Shown one piece after another: positions 10,512-23,498 of a DNA stretch of 64,000 bases. Source of the stretch: Basidiobolus meristosporus CBS 931.73 (Eukaryota; Basidiobolomycota; Basidiobolomycetes; Basidiobolales; Basidiobolaceae); contig MCFE01000068.1 in assembly GCA_002104905.1 (NCBI GenBank), forward strand, positions 1 through 64,000, given 5' to 3'. The notes below the pieces were generated by a model that saw only the letters and a list, made by a program, of their open reading frames with translations, was not told the DNA's origin and did no database searches. How positions within the stretch are numbered: position 1 is the first letter of the stretch; each line of letters starts with the position of its first letter. Both the position numbers and the translations under genes were made by a program.

Positions 10512-11955
10512 ATGAACATAGCCGAGAAAAGTGTATTGATTCTTGGAGGTGGTTGTTTTGGCCTTTCAGCTGCGATTGAATTGAAGAATCGAGGCTGGAG
10601 TGTCACAGTGCTAGATAGACAACCCATTCCGGCGTCCGACGCGGTAAGTTCTTCCTGAACAGATGAGTGAAGGCTGATTTGAGTACTGATAGCTTTTCTT
10701 TTACAAGGCGAGCACGGATATCAACAAAGCTTTTCGACCAGACTACGGTGGCGATGAGATTTACCAAGCATTATGCATCAAGGCCTACGAAAGATGGAAA
10801 CAATGGAACCAGGAAACTCTAGAGGCGTACCAAGAGAAGGTGTTCCACGAGTGTGGTGTGCTGTTTTTGTGCTATGATAAGATGGGTGAATTTGACAAGA
10901 AATCCATTGCTACTCTCCCGGAGGGCTTCACTCACGTCTATAGAACACCTGAAGAAATAGCCGCGGCTTATCCAACGCTTAGTGAGTCTGGGTTCACAGA
11001 AGGCTATCTCAGCAAATATGCAGGCTGGTTGAATAGCAAATTAGGAATCCAATATGCATGTGACAAGGCCAAGAAGATGGGCGTCAGATTTGTGGAGGGC
11101 GAGACCGCCGGCATGTTCAAAGAGTTCCTGCAAGATAAGTTGGGAAATATCAAAGGTATCATCACACTGGATGGTACCGAGCACTGGGCTGACTTGACAA
11201 TTGTTGCTTCCGGCGCGTGGACTCCTAGCATTGTAGATATGAACGGAATGATGCAAGCCACAGGCCATGCTGTGCTTCAGATAAACATTCCCGAGAGCTT
11301 GCGGCCCAGGTATCGACATGAGGTCCTTCCTGTTATGTTCGCAGATACTACACGCAGTGGTCAGTATTCTCATCCTTATAGCTACCAACGATTGATCTTT
11401 CTTACCAAACCTCGTGTAGGCTTCTATAGCTTTCCTATCAACAAAGATGGAAACTTGAAGATTGCTTGTCATGACCAAGGCTATCTCAATTTCCCAAAAA
11501 ACGATAATCGCGACACCCCTATTTCGTACCCACGTACTTTGGCCACTTCTCCCAAAGATACAGTGCCAATAGACGCAGTCCGTAATTTCCGCTCGTTTAT
11601 ACGAAGCACCTATCCCGAGCTGCGCCATCTAAACATTGCCGCCACCCGAATGTGTTGGTATACAGACTCCTGGGACGGTGATTTTTATATTGATCACGTC
11701 CCTGGACGCCCCGGGCTTTTCGTAGCTACCGGTGGTAGCGGACATGGCTACAAATTTTTGCCCGTTCTCGGCGAAGTGATTGCCGATGCCGTTGAGTTAA
11801 AACGTAGTGAAATCACTGAGAAATTCAAATGGAGAGTCCCCACGGCAACACAAAAAAGAGATGGATTACGTTGCGACGGTGGGAATGCAATGTTGGATGA
11901 CCATCCAATGGCCACACAGAAAGAGCTCGAAGGAGACCAACGTTCCAAGCTGTAG
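10512..11955 (+). CDS. FAD-dependent amine/amino-acid oxidase (fructosyl-amino-acid or saccharopine oxidase type)
   Basis: Exons 10512-10643 and 10708-11955 encode 459 residues of the MSOX-like DAO family. The N-terminal dinucleotide motif is ILGGGCFGLSAAIEL, followed by the family signature STDINKAFRPDYGG. Cys360 in TRMCWYTD aligns with the cysteine that carries covalent FAD in sarcosine oxidase and amadoriases. It is followed by the C-terminal FAD segment LFVATGGSGHGYKFLPVLG. The family oxidises secondary amines such as fructosyl amino acids, saccharopine or pipecolate and releases hydrogen peroxide. The exact substrate is not decidable here. No PTS1 is present (it ends RSKL), although Fap-type relatives are often peroxisomal. 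It is in tandem with another flavoenzyme, but the two families are unrelated. Confidence 0.9.
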
Positions 11956-12344
11956 TCTAATATGAGCAGAGATCCATACTTCCGTGAATGACAGCATAGT
12001 ATGACTGTTTGAATTCTATCAAGCAGTCAAGCCACCGGAAGTAACGTGTGCTTATGAGCATTCATTTATGAAGTGAGAAGTATTGAAATCTTTGGTTACT
12101 CACAGTGTGAGATGTAGGAGACTAAATAAATCACTGTTAATTGCAAACGAATCATCATGAGTAAAACTATCGAGTTTATACCGTATTATATGGGAAATGA
12201 GAGGAGTAAATTGATTAATTTCCCGATCGTTTTTCCATGATAGAAAAATAAAAAAACAATAATAACACGCTTTATACTACTAGTTCACACTTGGTTTAAG
12301 CAAGTTCACTTTTGTACTCTATAACCACCCGTTCTTCACACTCA
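11956..12344. other. Intergenic region
   Basis: AT-rich DNA between the oxidase and TAF3. I see no gene or distinctive repeat apart from a short A-rich run near 12246. Confidence 0.5.
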
Positions 12345-14245
12345 ATGAACGATGCTTTCTGTTTCTCTTTGCTCAAGATCGCCACTGCGCAAATAATCCA
12401 ACAGTCCACAGCATTTGAGCGGATTCACGGTTCCACTTGTTCCACTGTAACCGACGTGCTTGCCCGGTACTTGTCCCTTTTGGGGAGTGTCGCGAAAGAG
12501 TATTCTCACAATGCAAATAGAAGTAAAAGTAACGCTTTAGATGTACTTCAAACGCTTGTCGATCTTGGTGTGGACGTGGATGATTTACATCAGTGGTTTG
12601 AGGAAACGATGGAAGCCAAATCAACCAATGCTCCTAAAACACATAACACCCAGTTAACTTTACAGAGTAAGTGCTTACGAAATTTCCCAATGAGTTCCAT
12701 GAAAATTGGACTGACGCGTTCCCATCTACTTCTTTGAAAATGTAATCTAGACCTATACAGCAATAATTGTATGACTGACCCAGAGGATTGGTTAGTGTAT
12801 GAGTACCGGGAGGTTCCAGAAGGTTTGACTTTATCAAATCAAGAGGAAAGCGGAAGTTCGGATATAGGTAACGCCACAGAAATGGTTTCCGATTTATCTA
12901 GCGAATTTCCAGACTAATTCCCTTTCCAAATGTCTCTTTAGACACAGAAGAACGAGAAGATGCACACCTTGTAGGAGCTGGGGGTTCCTCACCAAACTCT
13001 AAGGAAAAGAATTCCCATTTGAACACAGAATTAGACAATCCAGATTCTCCAACGGAGGCCCATCCTATGGAGGTGGAGCCTACCGGATTTGTGAAAAGCT
13101 CAGAGACCAAAAGCTGCAGCAATGAGGCTGATTCCAAGAGGCCCGGAGAGCCAGAAACAGCAACCAACTCAACCTCGGCTACTCGACCTTTGTATATTCC
13201 TAGTCATCTCCCACCACTTCCAGAAATTCTATCCCCACAAGGAACCGAAGAGCCTGTGGACGCCGCACAGGTCCCAGAAATAACTGGCGCGCAAGTGGCT
13301 GTAGTCTCCAATACGAAGAATGATAGTGACTACAATCCATACACTCACATCATCCCGTTCAACGAATCCAAAATTGCCTCCACTTCAGATGTATCGCTAC
13401 TTTCATCCATTTCACAGATTGGTGATCACACCGAAGAATCGTCATCGAGCACACCTACCACCCCGCTCTTCGACGAGATCTTCCAGAAGGCCTTGGGGTC
13501 TGTTTCATCTCCGAACGAAATGAATGGCTCCGAGTCCAAACCAATCCCGTACTCATACCTAGAACGACGCAGAAAACAAAAAATTCCCGGCATATCATCC
13601 ACCATCTCTCCATACGACACGCTCTTCGGTAATATCTCTACACACCCATCGACCGTGGACCAAATCCTCCACCAAGTGGCCGCTCCCGAGGTACTCTATC
13701 AATATGTTTCTCAGCCGGTGCCAATCTTCCCTGCCCCCGAAATGAGCCATTTCAAAATGCTGAACGGACAGAGCTCGTCCATGCCCCCGCAGACTACCGA
13801 GGTGGACTCGACAGCGCCAACCGAAGCGCCGGTCGTTCCATCCACAAGGGCACGCGAGGACTCCATCAAAGAGCCCGTTGCGAAGAAGATCATCAAGACT
13901 TCTGCCAAAGAGAACGCCAACCATACAATACCAGAGTCCCCCCGCCCCGAAGCCACACGAAGATCCTCCACCCCGAAGATCCGGCTCAAGGTGAGCGTCC
14001 CCACACCACCCCCGCCGCCTGCCGAAGAGCCGGCCACGGCCACGGCACCAGCGCCCGTCCCCGAAACAAGAGGACAAAATGAGGAGGTCATAAATTGTAT
14101 ATGTGTAAACCCTCGGCTGGACGATGGCAACTTCATGATTGCTTGTGATCGGTGCCAGGTATGGTTCCACGGATCCTGCGTGGGGGTCAGCGAGGGAGAC
14201 ATAGTAGACACCTGGTTTTGCCAACGGTGTGTTTCGAAGGGATGA
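12345..14245 (+). CDS. TAF3: TFIID subunit TAF3 with histone fold and PHD finger
   Basis: Three exons (12345-12666, 12751-12867, 12942-14245) with consistent phases give 580 residues. The N-terminal ~85 residues form a bromodomain-associated (BTP) histone fold, with the RYLSLLGSVAKEY and VLQTLVDLGVDVDDLHQWF helices, which pairs with TAF10 inside TFIID. The middle is long, proline/serine-rich and probably disordered, with a KKIIKTSAKE-type basic patch. The C-terminal ~52 residues form a C4HC3 PHD finger (CICVNPR, CDRCQVWFHGSC, FCQRC) with the Trp typical of readers of trimethylated H3K4. Budding yeast TAF3 lacks this finger, so the protein has the architecture known from animals. The upstream TTG-initiated extension was rejected in favour of the ATG. 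Confidence 0.88.
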
Positions 14246-14286
14246 TCTATCTAACTGTGTGTTTCGAAGGGATGATCCATCTATTT
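14227..14286. repeat. 30-bp tandem duplication spanning the TAF3 stop codon
   Basis: Two units of 30 bp start at 14227 and 14257 and share GTGTGTTTCGAAGGGATGAT. The first contains the TAF3 stop codon (14243-14245). The second lies in the 3' UTR in the same frame. Only two or three bases differ, so the duplication is fairly recent. Confidence 0.85.
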
Positions 14287-14498
14287 ATTTGCCACTATTT
14301 CGTGTATATTTGAGCAGAGTTTTGATTGACTAGATCACCTCCGCGAATCCTGCGTAGCTATTTGTTTGGATAAACATTGATTGTGTAATTTATTTTAATG
14401 TTCATGTGCCGATAGATCCGTCAACATTGATCCATGCTGCAGCAATAAAATCTCAACCAAACAATTCTATGTACAATGTCTATTTGTTGGTGGTCACG

Positions 14499-16357
<1,859 letters not shown>

Positions 16358-16569
16358 CGCCCTGACTACCCTGTAGAATAACCCGCAAGTGGGACGCTTT
16401 AAGAAAAAAAATTCCGTTCATCTGTTTATTTCCTGTCACATGATCTGGCGGATTCATCTATCTGAATCGCTATGCTTATCGAATGGGATGTGTATTGTGG
16501 ACTAGATGTCAAAAATGGTTGAGATGTGTACAAACGGGCGGTCAGGAATTGGCTGACAGGCAACGGAAA

Positions 16570-18591
16570 TTACATTCGCTCTAGCGGCTTCAACCCGATG
16601 AGGCGTAGCGAGTTGCCCAGTGTGATCCGTGCGGCCTGATATAGGGCCAGTCTGGCCTCAGCCGTCTCTTTCTCGGCGCCCTTGACCCAGAGAGATTCAA
16701 GGGCATGAGATACAGCGTGGCTTAGCCTCAACGCATAGGTCACGACGTTACAGGGCTCCAAGGAGTTCATCAAGCCTCTGACCAACTGTGGATACTGGGA
16801 GATGATCTCAATTAGCTCGATTGCGGGGGGCTCATTCAACGCACTGAAATTCACGTCTGCATTCAGGTCGTGGGGCGGGTCGTGGGATGAATTGCGCTCA
16901 ATGGAGCACAGACGAGCGTGCGCATATTGCAGATAGGGACCGGTGTCACCCTCAAACGAAAACATTCGATTCCAATTGAAGTCATAATTGCGCAACCTGC
17001 GCGCCGACATGTCTTGAACAATGATGGCCGACATGCCGACTATATCGGCAACCTCCTCAGGGTTGGCCATCTTGGAATACTTCAGCTGGTTCTTTTTCAT
17101 ATGCATATGCATCAGTTCTTGGGTTTGGTTCAGGATATCCTCCAAGAACACCACCGTTCCTTTCCGAGTGCTCATTCCGGTGATCATACCGAAATTGACA
17201 TGCTTGAGCGTTTTGGCCCACGGAAAGTCCAACTTCTCCAGCGTTTTGAACAGTTGCTTGATATGGAGGTCCTGCTGGGAGCCGACCACGTAGTACATGG
17301 CGTCGAACTGATACTGCGAATGACGCTCCATGGCCGCGCCAATATCTCTCGTGAGGTACAGTGAGGTCCCGTCACTTTTCTCAACCACGACCTTCCCGAG
17401 CTTTTCGTCGGAAAAGTCGAGGATCTTCGCATTGTTGGAGTCCACTAGCAGCCCTTTCTTTTCCAGCAACTCCCTAGCCATGGCGAGGCCGGCGTTCACC
17501 TGGGATTCGCCGGAATAAACGTCAAACGGCACGTTTAGCCGCGAGTAGGTTTCCTGGTACTTCGCGATGCTCAACTCCCGAAACCTCTTCCACAGGCTCA
17601 AGGCCTCCTCGTCACCTGGGAATACAATTCAGCGATGTGTAGAATGAGATCTTTCAGGGATCGAGGTTACCATCCTCCATTCGCTTGAAATAGCCTCTTG
17701 CTTGCTCATGAATTGAGTCGTCTTCGTTTGCATCGGCCTAGTTGAAGGTTGTTAGCGAGGCCCACGTCTGAACAATCCTCGAGAGGACGATTACATTGAT
17801 TTTGACATAGACGTGGTATAGATGCTTGATTGGATCATGATCCAGCTCGGCCTCTGAGCCATACTTTTCATATCCTACTGCCAGAAGTCCTGGACCGAGA
17901 GAAGCATTAGCCATGCTAGTTGCACCTGCTTGGCTTCACTTACCATATTGTTTTCCCCAGTCACCCAAGTAGTTCATTGCCAGCGTTTTCCAACCGTTGG
18001 CTTTGTGCACATTTCTCACGAAATTCCCGAGGATGGTGCTTCTTAGATGCCCGGCATGGAAAGGCTTGGCAATGTTGGGACTACTAAACTCAACCAAGGC
18101 AAGTTTGTTCTCTCCGCTCGTGTTCTCCCCGAACCTGTCTCTTTCAGTGAGGACTTCTTTCAGAGTCAGATCTCGCAGCTTTGTTTTGGATATGTTAAAG
18201 TTCAGAAAGGGTCCTTGGGGGGAAGCATTCACAATCCAGTCATCTCTCGGGAACTGCGTTGGTACAAAGAAGAAGGGTCAATCGTCTGCTCAATTGTCAG
18301 GTTTCTCACTGGGTGGGCCTGCGCAGAACGTACCTGCTGGCTGAAACGCTGGGCCAACTTGACCGGGTTTTCTGGAAGCTTGAGCTTGGGTAGTGCAAGA
18401 GCGAAATCCCCATGGTCCGATAGTTTCGGTATCTCTAGCAAAGGGCGGATGTTCTCACTTTCGAGCCCCGATAGGTCGGAGACTTTTCTGGATATACGGA
18501 GTTTGAACTCATCCAAGGTGGTCAGGGTTCTCTTGAACTGCACCGGAACCTTGTAGGTTGCGTGAACGCCACTTCGAAGTGCACGATACAT
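16570..18591 (-). CDS. Arginyl-tRNA synthetase
   Basis: Five exons (18591-18334, 18253-17944, 17889-17795, 17737-17671, 17615-16570) join in phase to encode 591 residues. It is a class I synthetase that charges tRNA-Arg. The N-terminal ~85 residues match the Add-1 tRNA D-loop domain. The HIGH signature is HAGH at 152-155 in SSPNIAKPFHAGHLRST. The KMSKS equivalent is MSTRKG at ~391-396. The DALR anticodon-binding domain ends with the typical GLKPLERM. Length and end match fungal Rrs1. No strong mitochondrial presequence is visible, although in fungi one gene can serve both compartments. It is immediately upstream of TGS1 on the same strand. Confidence 0.95.
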
Positions 18592-18813
18592 TGAGGCTTC
18601 CCAATTAGCTGTCCACTGAGAATTCCTATATATGACGTCCGGTTGATATTGACCAAAAATTTTTCATCATCTCTAGGGAAATTCCAGTCACTTGGGAGAT
18701 CAAGTTTTGTGGTGTGATGCAGCCTAAGCAACACCACGATATATATGTATGTACTGAGATATGGATATAGACAAAGTGGATGGGTTTCGTTTATTACAAT
18801 CTAATGTGCGTGC

Positions 18814-19487
18814 TTAATCGATGACCAATCTCTTTCTGAGATAAGGAGCCTCCTCGGTATCTTTCCGAACCGAGGACTCCAGTGCCTTGGTGGGAACGGG
18901 CTTCTCAATAGTGAATTCGGAGAGACTTTCGGCAGGGGGAGTAGCTTTGGCTTGAGTCACCTGTGGGGTAGTGGCAAAGATTTTTTCATTCCTGCGGATC
19001 TTCTCTAGCCTCTGGACAAGACGACGCTCTTCTCTCGCAATACGCTCTTTGGGCGAGAGCTAGACGGCGGAATAGAGTAGAAGGGTTAACTTGGAACTCG
19101 GGATAGTTAGCGGTGTTGAGAAACTCTTACGTCTTTCTTCTCGCTGCCTGGCTTCTCTTTGGTGAACTGGGTTGGGTCTGGGCTGGGCTTGCGTGTGGCT
19201 CTTCCTCCGTTTCTCTGCTTTTTTTTGTCGTTTTTGACGGGATGCGAGGAGCGTATCAGCTCTTCGAACGATCTTCCTTCTATCTGACGCCTTTCCTTAA
19301 GCCCTGTGCCGTATAGTTTGTTCTGTAGCGAATTTTTGGTTGAGGTGGTGTCGGGCTTCCAACCGTGAAACTTCAGACTATCCGGCACAGTTTTGGTCGA
19401 GGCGAATCTCCAAGTGTGAAATATCACCGGTCTACTTAACACCGTTGTGGACAACCCTGAATATCCAAGACAAGCCAGCTTATTCAT
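18814..19487 (-). CDS. Unrecognised basic protein, probably mitochondrial
   Basis: Two exons (19487-19131, 19059-18814) with a 71-bp GT-AG intron give 200 residues. I do not recognise the family. The N-terminal ~32 residues are free of acidic residues and contain Arg, Ser and hydrophobics (ending TWRFASTK), which looks like a mitochondrial presequence. The rest is rich in Lys, Arg and Ser, with a charged helical stretch (PKERIAREERRLVQRLEKIR) near residue 125 and a C-terminus YLRKRLVID. The charge would suit an RNA-binding or mitoribosome-associated role, but that is only inference. Confidence 0.65.
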
Positions 19488-19496
19488 AGCGAAGTA

Positions 19497-19536
19497 GTGT
19501 GTGTATGCGTATGTGTATGTGTATGTGTATGTGTGT
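19497..19536. repeat. GTGTAT-type microsatellite
   Basis: A run of about five TGTATG/TGTGTATG units lies directly upstream of the start codon at 19487, probably in its promoter or 5' UTR. Confidence 0.8.
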
Positions 19537-19734
19537 CAAAAAGAGACGGAATCCAAATAAAAATTTCCCTGTGCTATGTGGAAATTTTCCATGTCCTAAT
19601 GGGCGGAGTCGAAAACCAGTTGGCATTCGATTGGAACGAATTAAATCAGTACATGGAAGAAAGGTGACTAGTGTGAGCCGTGTGGGTTTATTCTGGAATA
19701 AATCTGTGGTACTTGAGGCTGCTATACTGATGGC

Positions 19735-20430
19735 TCAATTTCGATGGAGCTTTTGGTACTCATGTAGAGCTTGTCCTATTTCATCAGTCATACGCTTTTG
19801 CAATAATGGGCGATAGCCAAGTGCAAACAAGATCTCGAAAAATACAAAGAAGGGGGCGAATAATAACGCTAAAGGAAAGGTGTGAGCGTGAGGTACAATA
19901 TTAGTGGCCTTGTATACGTTTGTACCTTGCGAAAAGTTGTCCACCAAAGCGGGTGTCTTCTTCTCGAATACTATGTAGGTGAAAAACAGCAATGCCCAGC
20001 AACTCAGGTGAAGGACGAGTGCTACTTGGCTGAAATTAGGGAAGCTGTGCGCGAAGCGAATAGCATAATAGGCCAGCCCAGAGAGAACTGGGAGGAAAAA
20101 GGTCTAAAAAAGAATACTCCGATTGTTACTTCGATATGAAAAGCTTATCATAAGGGAAGTTTTACTTACAGCGGCAAGTGGCTCCAATAGCAAATAGAAC
20201 AAGGTGTATATCCCTATCAATATCCAGGGCCAATCCAGTACCAGCTCCCAACCGTTCAAAGTCTTACTAAAGATTGGTTCGAAATGGAGCGTCAACACCA
20301 AAGCGGTCCAGAGAAGCAAAGGCACACATACAGTATGACAGACTATGTTGATACGATTGGTATGACATTTTCCGTAAGTGACAAACTGTCGTTCGAAATT
20401 CAAAAAATGACTCTCATTGACAGTGGACAT
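19735..20430 (-). CDS. Mpo1-like 2-hydroxy fatty acid dioxygenase (DUF962)
   Basis: Exons 20430-20170 and 20103-19735 give 209 residues. The N-terminal LNFERQFVTYGKCHTNRINIVCHTVCVPLLLWT is the DUF962/Mpo1 signature. The conserved His residues are thought to bind the iron used for alpha-oxidation of 2-hydroxy-palmitate in phytosphingosine breakdown at the ER. Four or five hydrophobic segments follow, including one after the intron (LHLSCWALLFFTYIVF). The PHAHTFPLALLFAPFFVFFE segment carries the second His cluster. It is a little longer than yeast Mpo1 (174 residues) because of the extra N-terminal residues and tail. Confidence 0.88.
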
Positions 20431-20641
20431 GTTATGACCTAACTTCTAGCAAGCTCCATGCGGAAGTCCAAAAGATATGGTGATATTTAAACCAGGCGGA
20501 GTCTAGATCTAAATCGATTTAGCGATTAGAGCCGAGGTTATCCGTGGGAAAATACCTGACGTGGTACCAAATTGAACCCTAGTTTAATGCAGATAATGTT
20601 TATGTTTATTTGAATTGCTTTCTACATTGGATGAGTATGAT

Positions 20642-22404
20642 TTAAGCAACAAGCTTAATTTTGGCTTCCTTGCGAATGGTCTCAGGCGTGAGGTTGAACA
20701 ATTCATCAATCAAGGCAGCACGGAAAGTGCCAGGTCCTTTGACATCAGCTCTAGCGGCAGCTATTTCACCAGCAATCCCCATGCAAAGGAATCTAAATAA
20801 GCTGTTAGCAGGCATTGTGACGAAGAATCAGAATTAGTGCGAACTGTACCCTCCAACGGCAGCAACAAGATAATCGTCTTTGGAGACTGTGAACAACAAA
20901 GGTTAAATAGACTAGCAATATGCTAACAACGATTCGGAAACATCTACCTGCAGCAAGACAAGCGATCACCGAGGTAAGGCAACAACCAGATCCAGTGATG
21001 GCCTCAAGAAGAGGGTGACCGTTTTCGATAGCATAGGTGCGTTTACCGTCCGAGGCGAAGTCAATGGCGCCAGACATGGCTGCCACGATTCCTACGGTTC
21101 CCAGTAAGCTGACGCGTCTACTAACATACTTGAGAAGCTGTAAGGAACTTACTTTCTCTCTCTGCCAATTCAGCAACAATCTCTGCGGCATCTGACAATG
21201 CACCGAGACTATCAACGCCGCGCATTTTGATTTGGCGACCCACCAGAGTGGCCATTTCTCCAGAGTTCCCCTTGACAATGTTGAGATGGAGTTTCTTCAG
21301 CATGCCTCCACAAAATTCCCGACGGAGTGTGGTTGCGCCTGCACCAACTGGATCAAAGACAATAGGGACATTGTGCAAGTTGGCAGATTTGCCTGGACAG
21401 TCATAAGAATTAGAACAAGCCATTCGTCCAAAGGTGTCACCGACCGACTTCGTACCTGCAATGACCATAGTCTCGCCTTGCTTGGGACTAATAGATCCTG
21501 CATTGATTACCAAAGCACCGCTCATCTCAGCCACCTGTGCTACTTCTTCCTGGGCATCGGCCATAATTGGTGATCCACCCATAGCCAACGTGACATTAGC
21601 ATTGTCATTAATCACAACATAATTGGTGATGTGGTGAATCAGAGGATGAGCCTCGCGGAGTCTTGTGAACGTTTCGATCACTTTCTCGATCATATCGTGG
21701 GGCTGCTGAGCGGATGGGGCCGGCTTCTCCAGGATACATTTGAGAGCACCTCGGACCTTTTGAGCCAAACGTTCGGCAGCATTTTTGGGTTCTTTTGAGG
21801 CGATGATTGCTGAAACGAGGGCGACTCCAGCCAGCGATTTCTTTCCAGAGGTTTTGAGCAGTGCACGCTCGATATTGGATTCATCGAGCCCACCGATACA
21901 TACGACTGGAATATCGCTATCGGAAATAACTTCCAATACATGGCGTGCGCCCTCGATCCCCAAGATGTCTCTTTTGATTTCCTTAGTCTGTGTGGGGAAT
22001 ATCGTACCCAAGCCAATATAGTCGGCCCCACGCTTAATAGCATCCTGGCACTCTTCCAGGCAGCTAGCGGTCACTCCAATGATCTTGTCTGGCCCAAGAA
22101 ATTGCCGAGCAAGCTCAATTGGCATGTCATCCTGGCCTATGTGGACGCCTTCGCAGTCAAGCGCCAAAGCGATGTCAATTCTATCGTTGATTAAGAGAGG
22201 CACTCCAGCTTGCTTAGTCAACTGATGGATTTCTCTTCCAACCTCAAGAAACTCTTTGGTTTCAGCGTTCTTCTCACGAAGTTGGACCAAGGTCACGCCA
22301 CCCTTAAGAGCTTCCCGAACGTTATCAACCAAGGAAACCCCTTCAGGAAGGAGTCCGCGATCAGTAACCAGGTACAAAGAGTAATCAACAGTTGGTTTTC
22401 CCAT
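20642..22404 (-). CDS. THI6: Bifunctional thiamine-phosphate synthase / hydroxyethylthiazole kinase
   Basis: Five exons (22404-21456, 21392-21153, 21091-20948, 20886-20850, 20801-20642) encode 509 residues; every junction keeps phase, including a 37-nt exon. The N-terminal half is a TIM-barrel thiamine-phosphate synthase (YLVTDRG, VTLVQLREKN, GVHIGQDD, DYIGLGTIFPT, VCIGGL). It joins HMP-pyrophosphate and thiazole phosphate. The C-terminal half is hydroxyethylthiazole kinase (HHITNYVVINDNANVTLAMG, PIVFDPVGAGAT, NSGEMATL, ITGSGCCLTSVIACLAAG). This fusion order is the fungal Thi6 arrangement. The 5' UTR appears to contain an intron ending at TTGTTTAG two bases before the ATG. I looked there for a TPP riboswitch and did not find its conserved boxes. 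Confidence 0.94.
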
Positions 22405-22648
22405 ATCTAAACAAGCTACCAAGGAGCAAAGGTAAAAGGCCCGAACACTCACTCAGCATGGATTAAATGGGTAGATGCAGCCAAGATGAGAATAGATGAT
22501 TATGGCCCTCCATGTGATTGGAAAATGCTCGATATATCGCATGCCCTACTCTATCCAACATATTTATTAGGTTGGGGCGGACGAAGATCATTCGAACAGA
22601 ATATATGCGGTGATGAAATCAACACATGAAAGATTCGATGACCTTTTG

Positions 22649-22738
22649 TTTGATCTAGCAGAGGTCGTGGGTACGCACCAGGTTTATTTGATCTAGCAGA
22701 GGTCGTGGGTACGCACCAGGTTTATTTGATCTAGCAGA
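22649..22738. repeat. 38-bp tandem repeat, about 2.4 copies
   Basis: Units begin at 22649, 22687 and 22725 (TTTGATCTAGCAGA...). The first two are identical and the third breaks down at the end of the synaptobrevin gene. The array lies between the THI6 promoter and the synaptobrevin stop codon. Confidence 0.9.
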
Positions 22739-22740
22739 AG

Positions 22741-23216
22741 TCATCTAGTCTTCACAACTATGGAAGCTAGAAAGATGGGATGTTAAGACATGTAGGCATG
22801 ATACGCCGTGATAATGGCTAGAAACACTCACCGATAATGATCACAAGAAGCAGAAGCACGATGGCTGCAATGATGATTTTCATCTTGAGATTTTTACGCC
22901 ACATACGCTGACGAACATGATTGACACCGCGACGAAACTGCTGCGCTCCAGCCTCAAGGTCATCTATTTTGAAGGGTTAGTTGTCGAGCGGGCATCCACC
23001 ATCCAGAGCTGGTTCGCCTCACCGGCTTTGTCGTTCATCGAATCCAGACACTCTCCGCGCTCCATAACCCGGTTCACGTTTTCTTGCATTATATTAACGA
23101 CATCATCGACTTGTTGCTGAACAAGTTTTGCTTGGTTGACATTCGCGGCGGACCTGCGAGGGGAAGATGGAATTAGAGCCAGGGACAAGCACGAACCAGA
23201 GGTCAGATACGCACAT
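22741..23216 (-). CDS. Synaptobrevin/VAMP R-SNARE
   Basis: Exons 23216-23215, 23153-23023, 22963-22832 and 22757-22741 give a 93-residue R-SNARE (Snc1/VAMP type) for exocytic vesicle fusion. The SNARE motif runs from QVDDVVNIMQENVNRVMERGECLD, which holds the ionic-layer Arg, to ADDLEAGAQQFRRG. A basic juxtamembrane stretch and a single C-terminal anchor follow (MKIIIAAIVLLLLVIII), then a very short tail VVKTR. The only start I can make in phase is an ATG whose AT is in the first exon and whose G is the first base of the second, giving MSAANVNQ. The first exon boundary therefore needs transcript support; the rest is firm. Confidence 0.85.
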
Positions 23217-23451
23217 TATACTATCTGCTACAATAGAGGGCGTAAGGGGTTTAAATCAGAACTGGGTTGGATAATGGCCAGGAATTATGGTTAGATTGTA
23301 ATCTGTCCATTTTAGTGCAAGTGGATAGATGATGGCCATTTTGAGCGTTGTTGCTTGTCCTGCTTTAATGCTGCATTTGAATGAATTTTTGTGAGACATT
23401 CGAAACCGTAATATTTACCCAAGAGTCTCCTTTAATCTATCTACCACAGGA

Positions 23452-23458
23452 TATAAAA
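23452..23458 (+). promoter_or_regulatory. TATA box of the 136-residue orphan gene
   Basis: TATAAAA lies 47 nt before the ATG at 23499, which supports this reading frame as a transcribed gene. Confidence 0.5.
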
Positions 23459-23498
23459 CCCCCAGTCTGCCTCATCTCCACCAGCCACATCTTCCATC

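Noticed and set aside
22405..22620. Possible TPP riboswitch upstream of THI6
   Set aside because: The minus strand lacks the conserved CUGAGA and ACCUGAUC-type boxes in order; only a likely 5' UTR intron is present.
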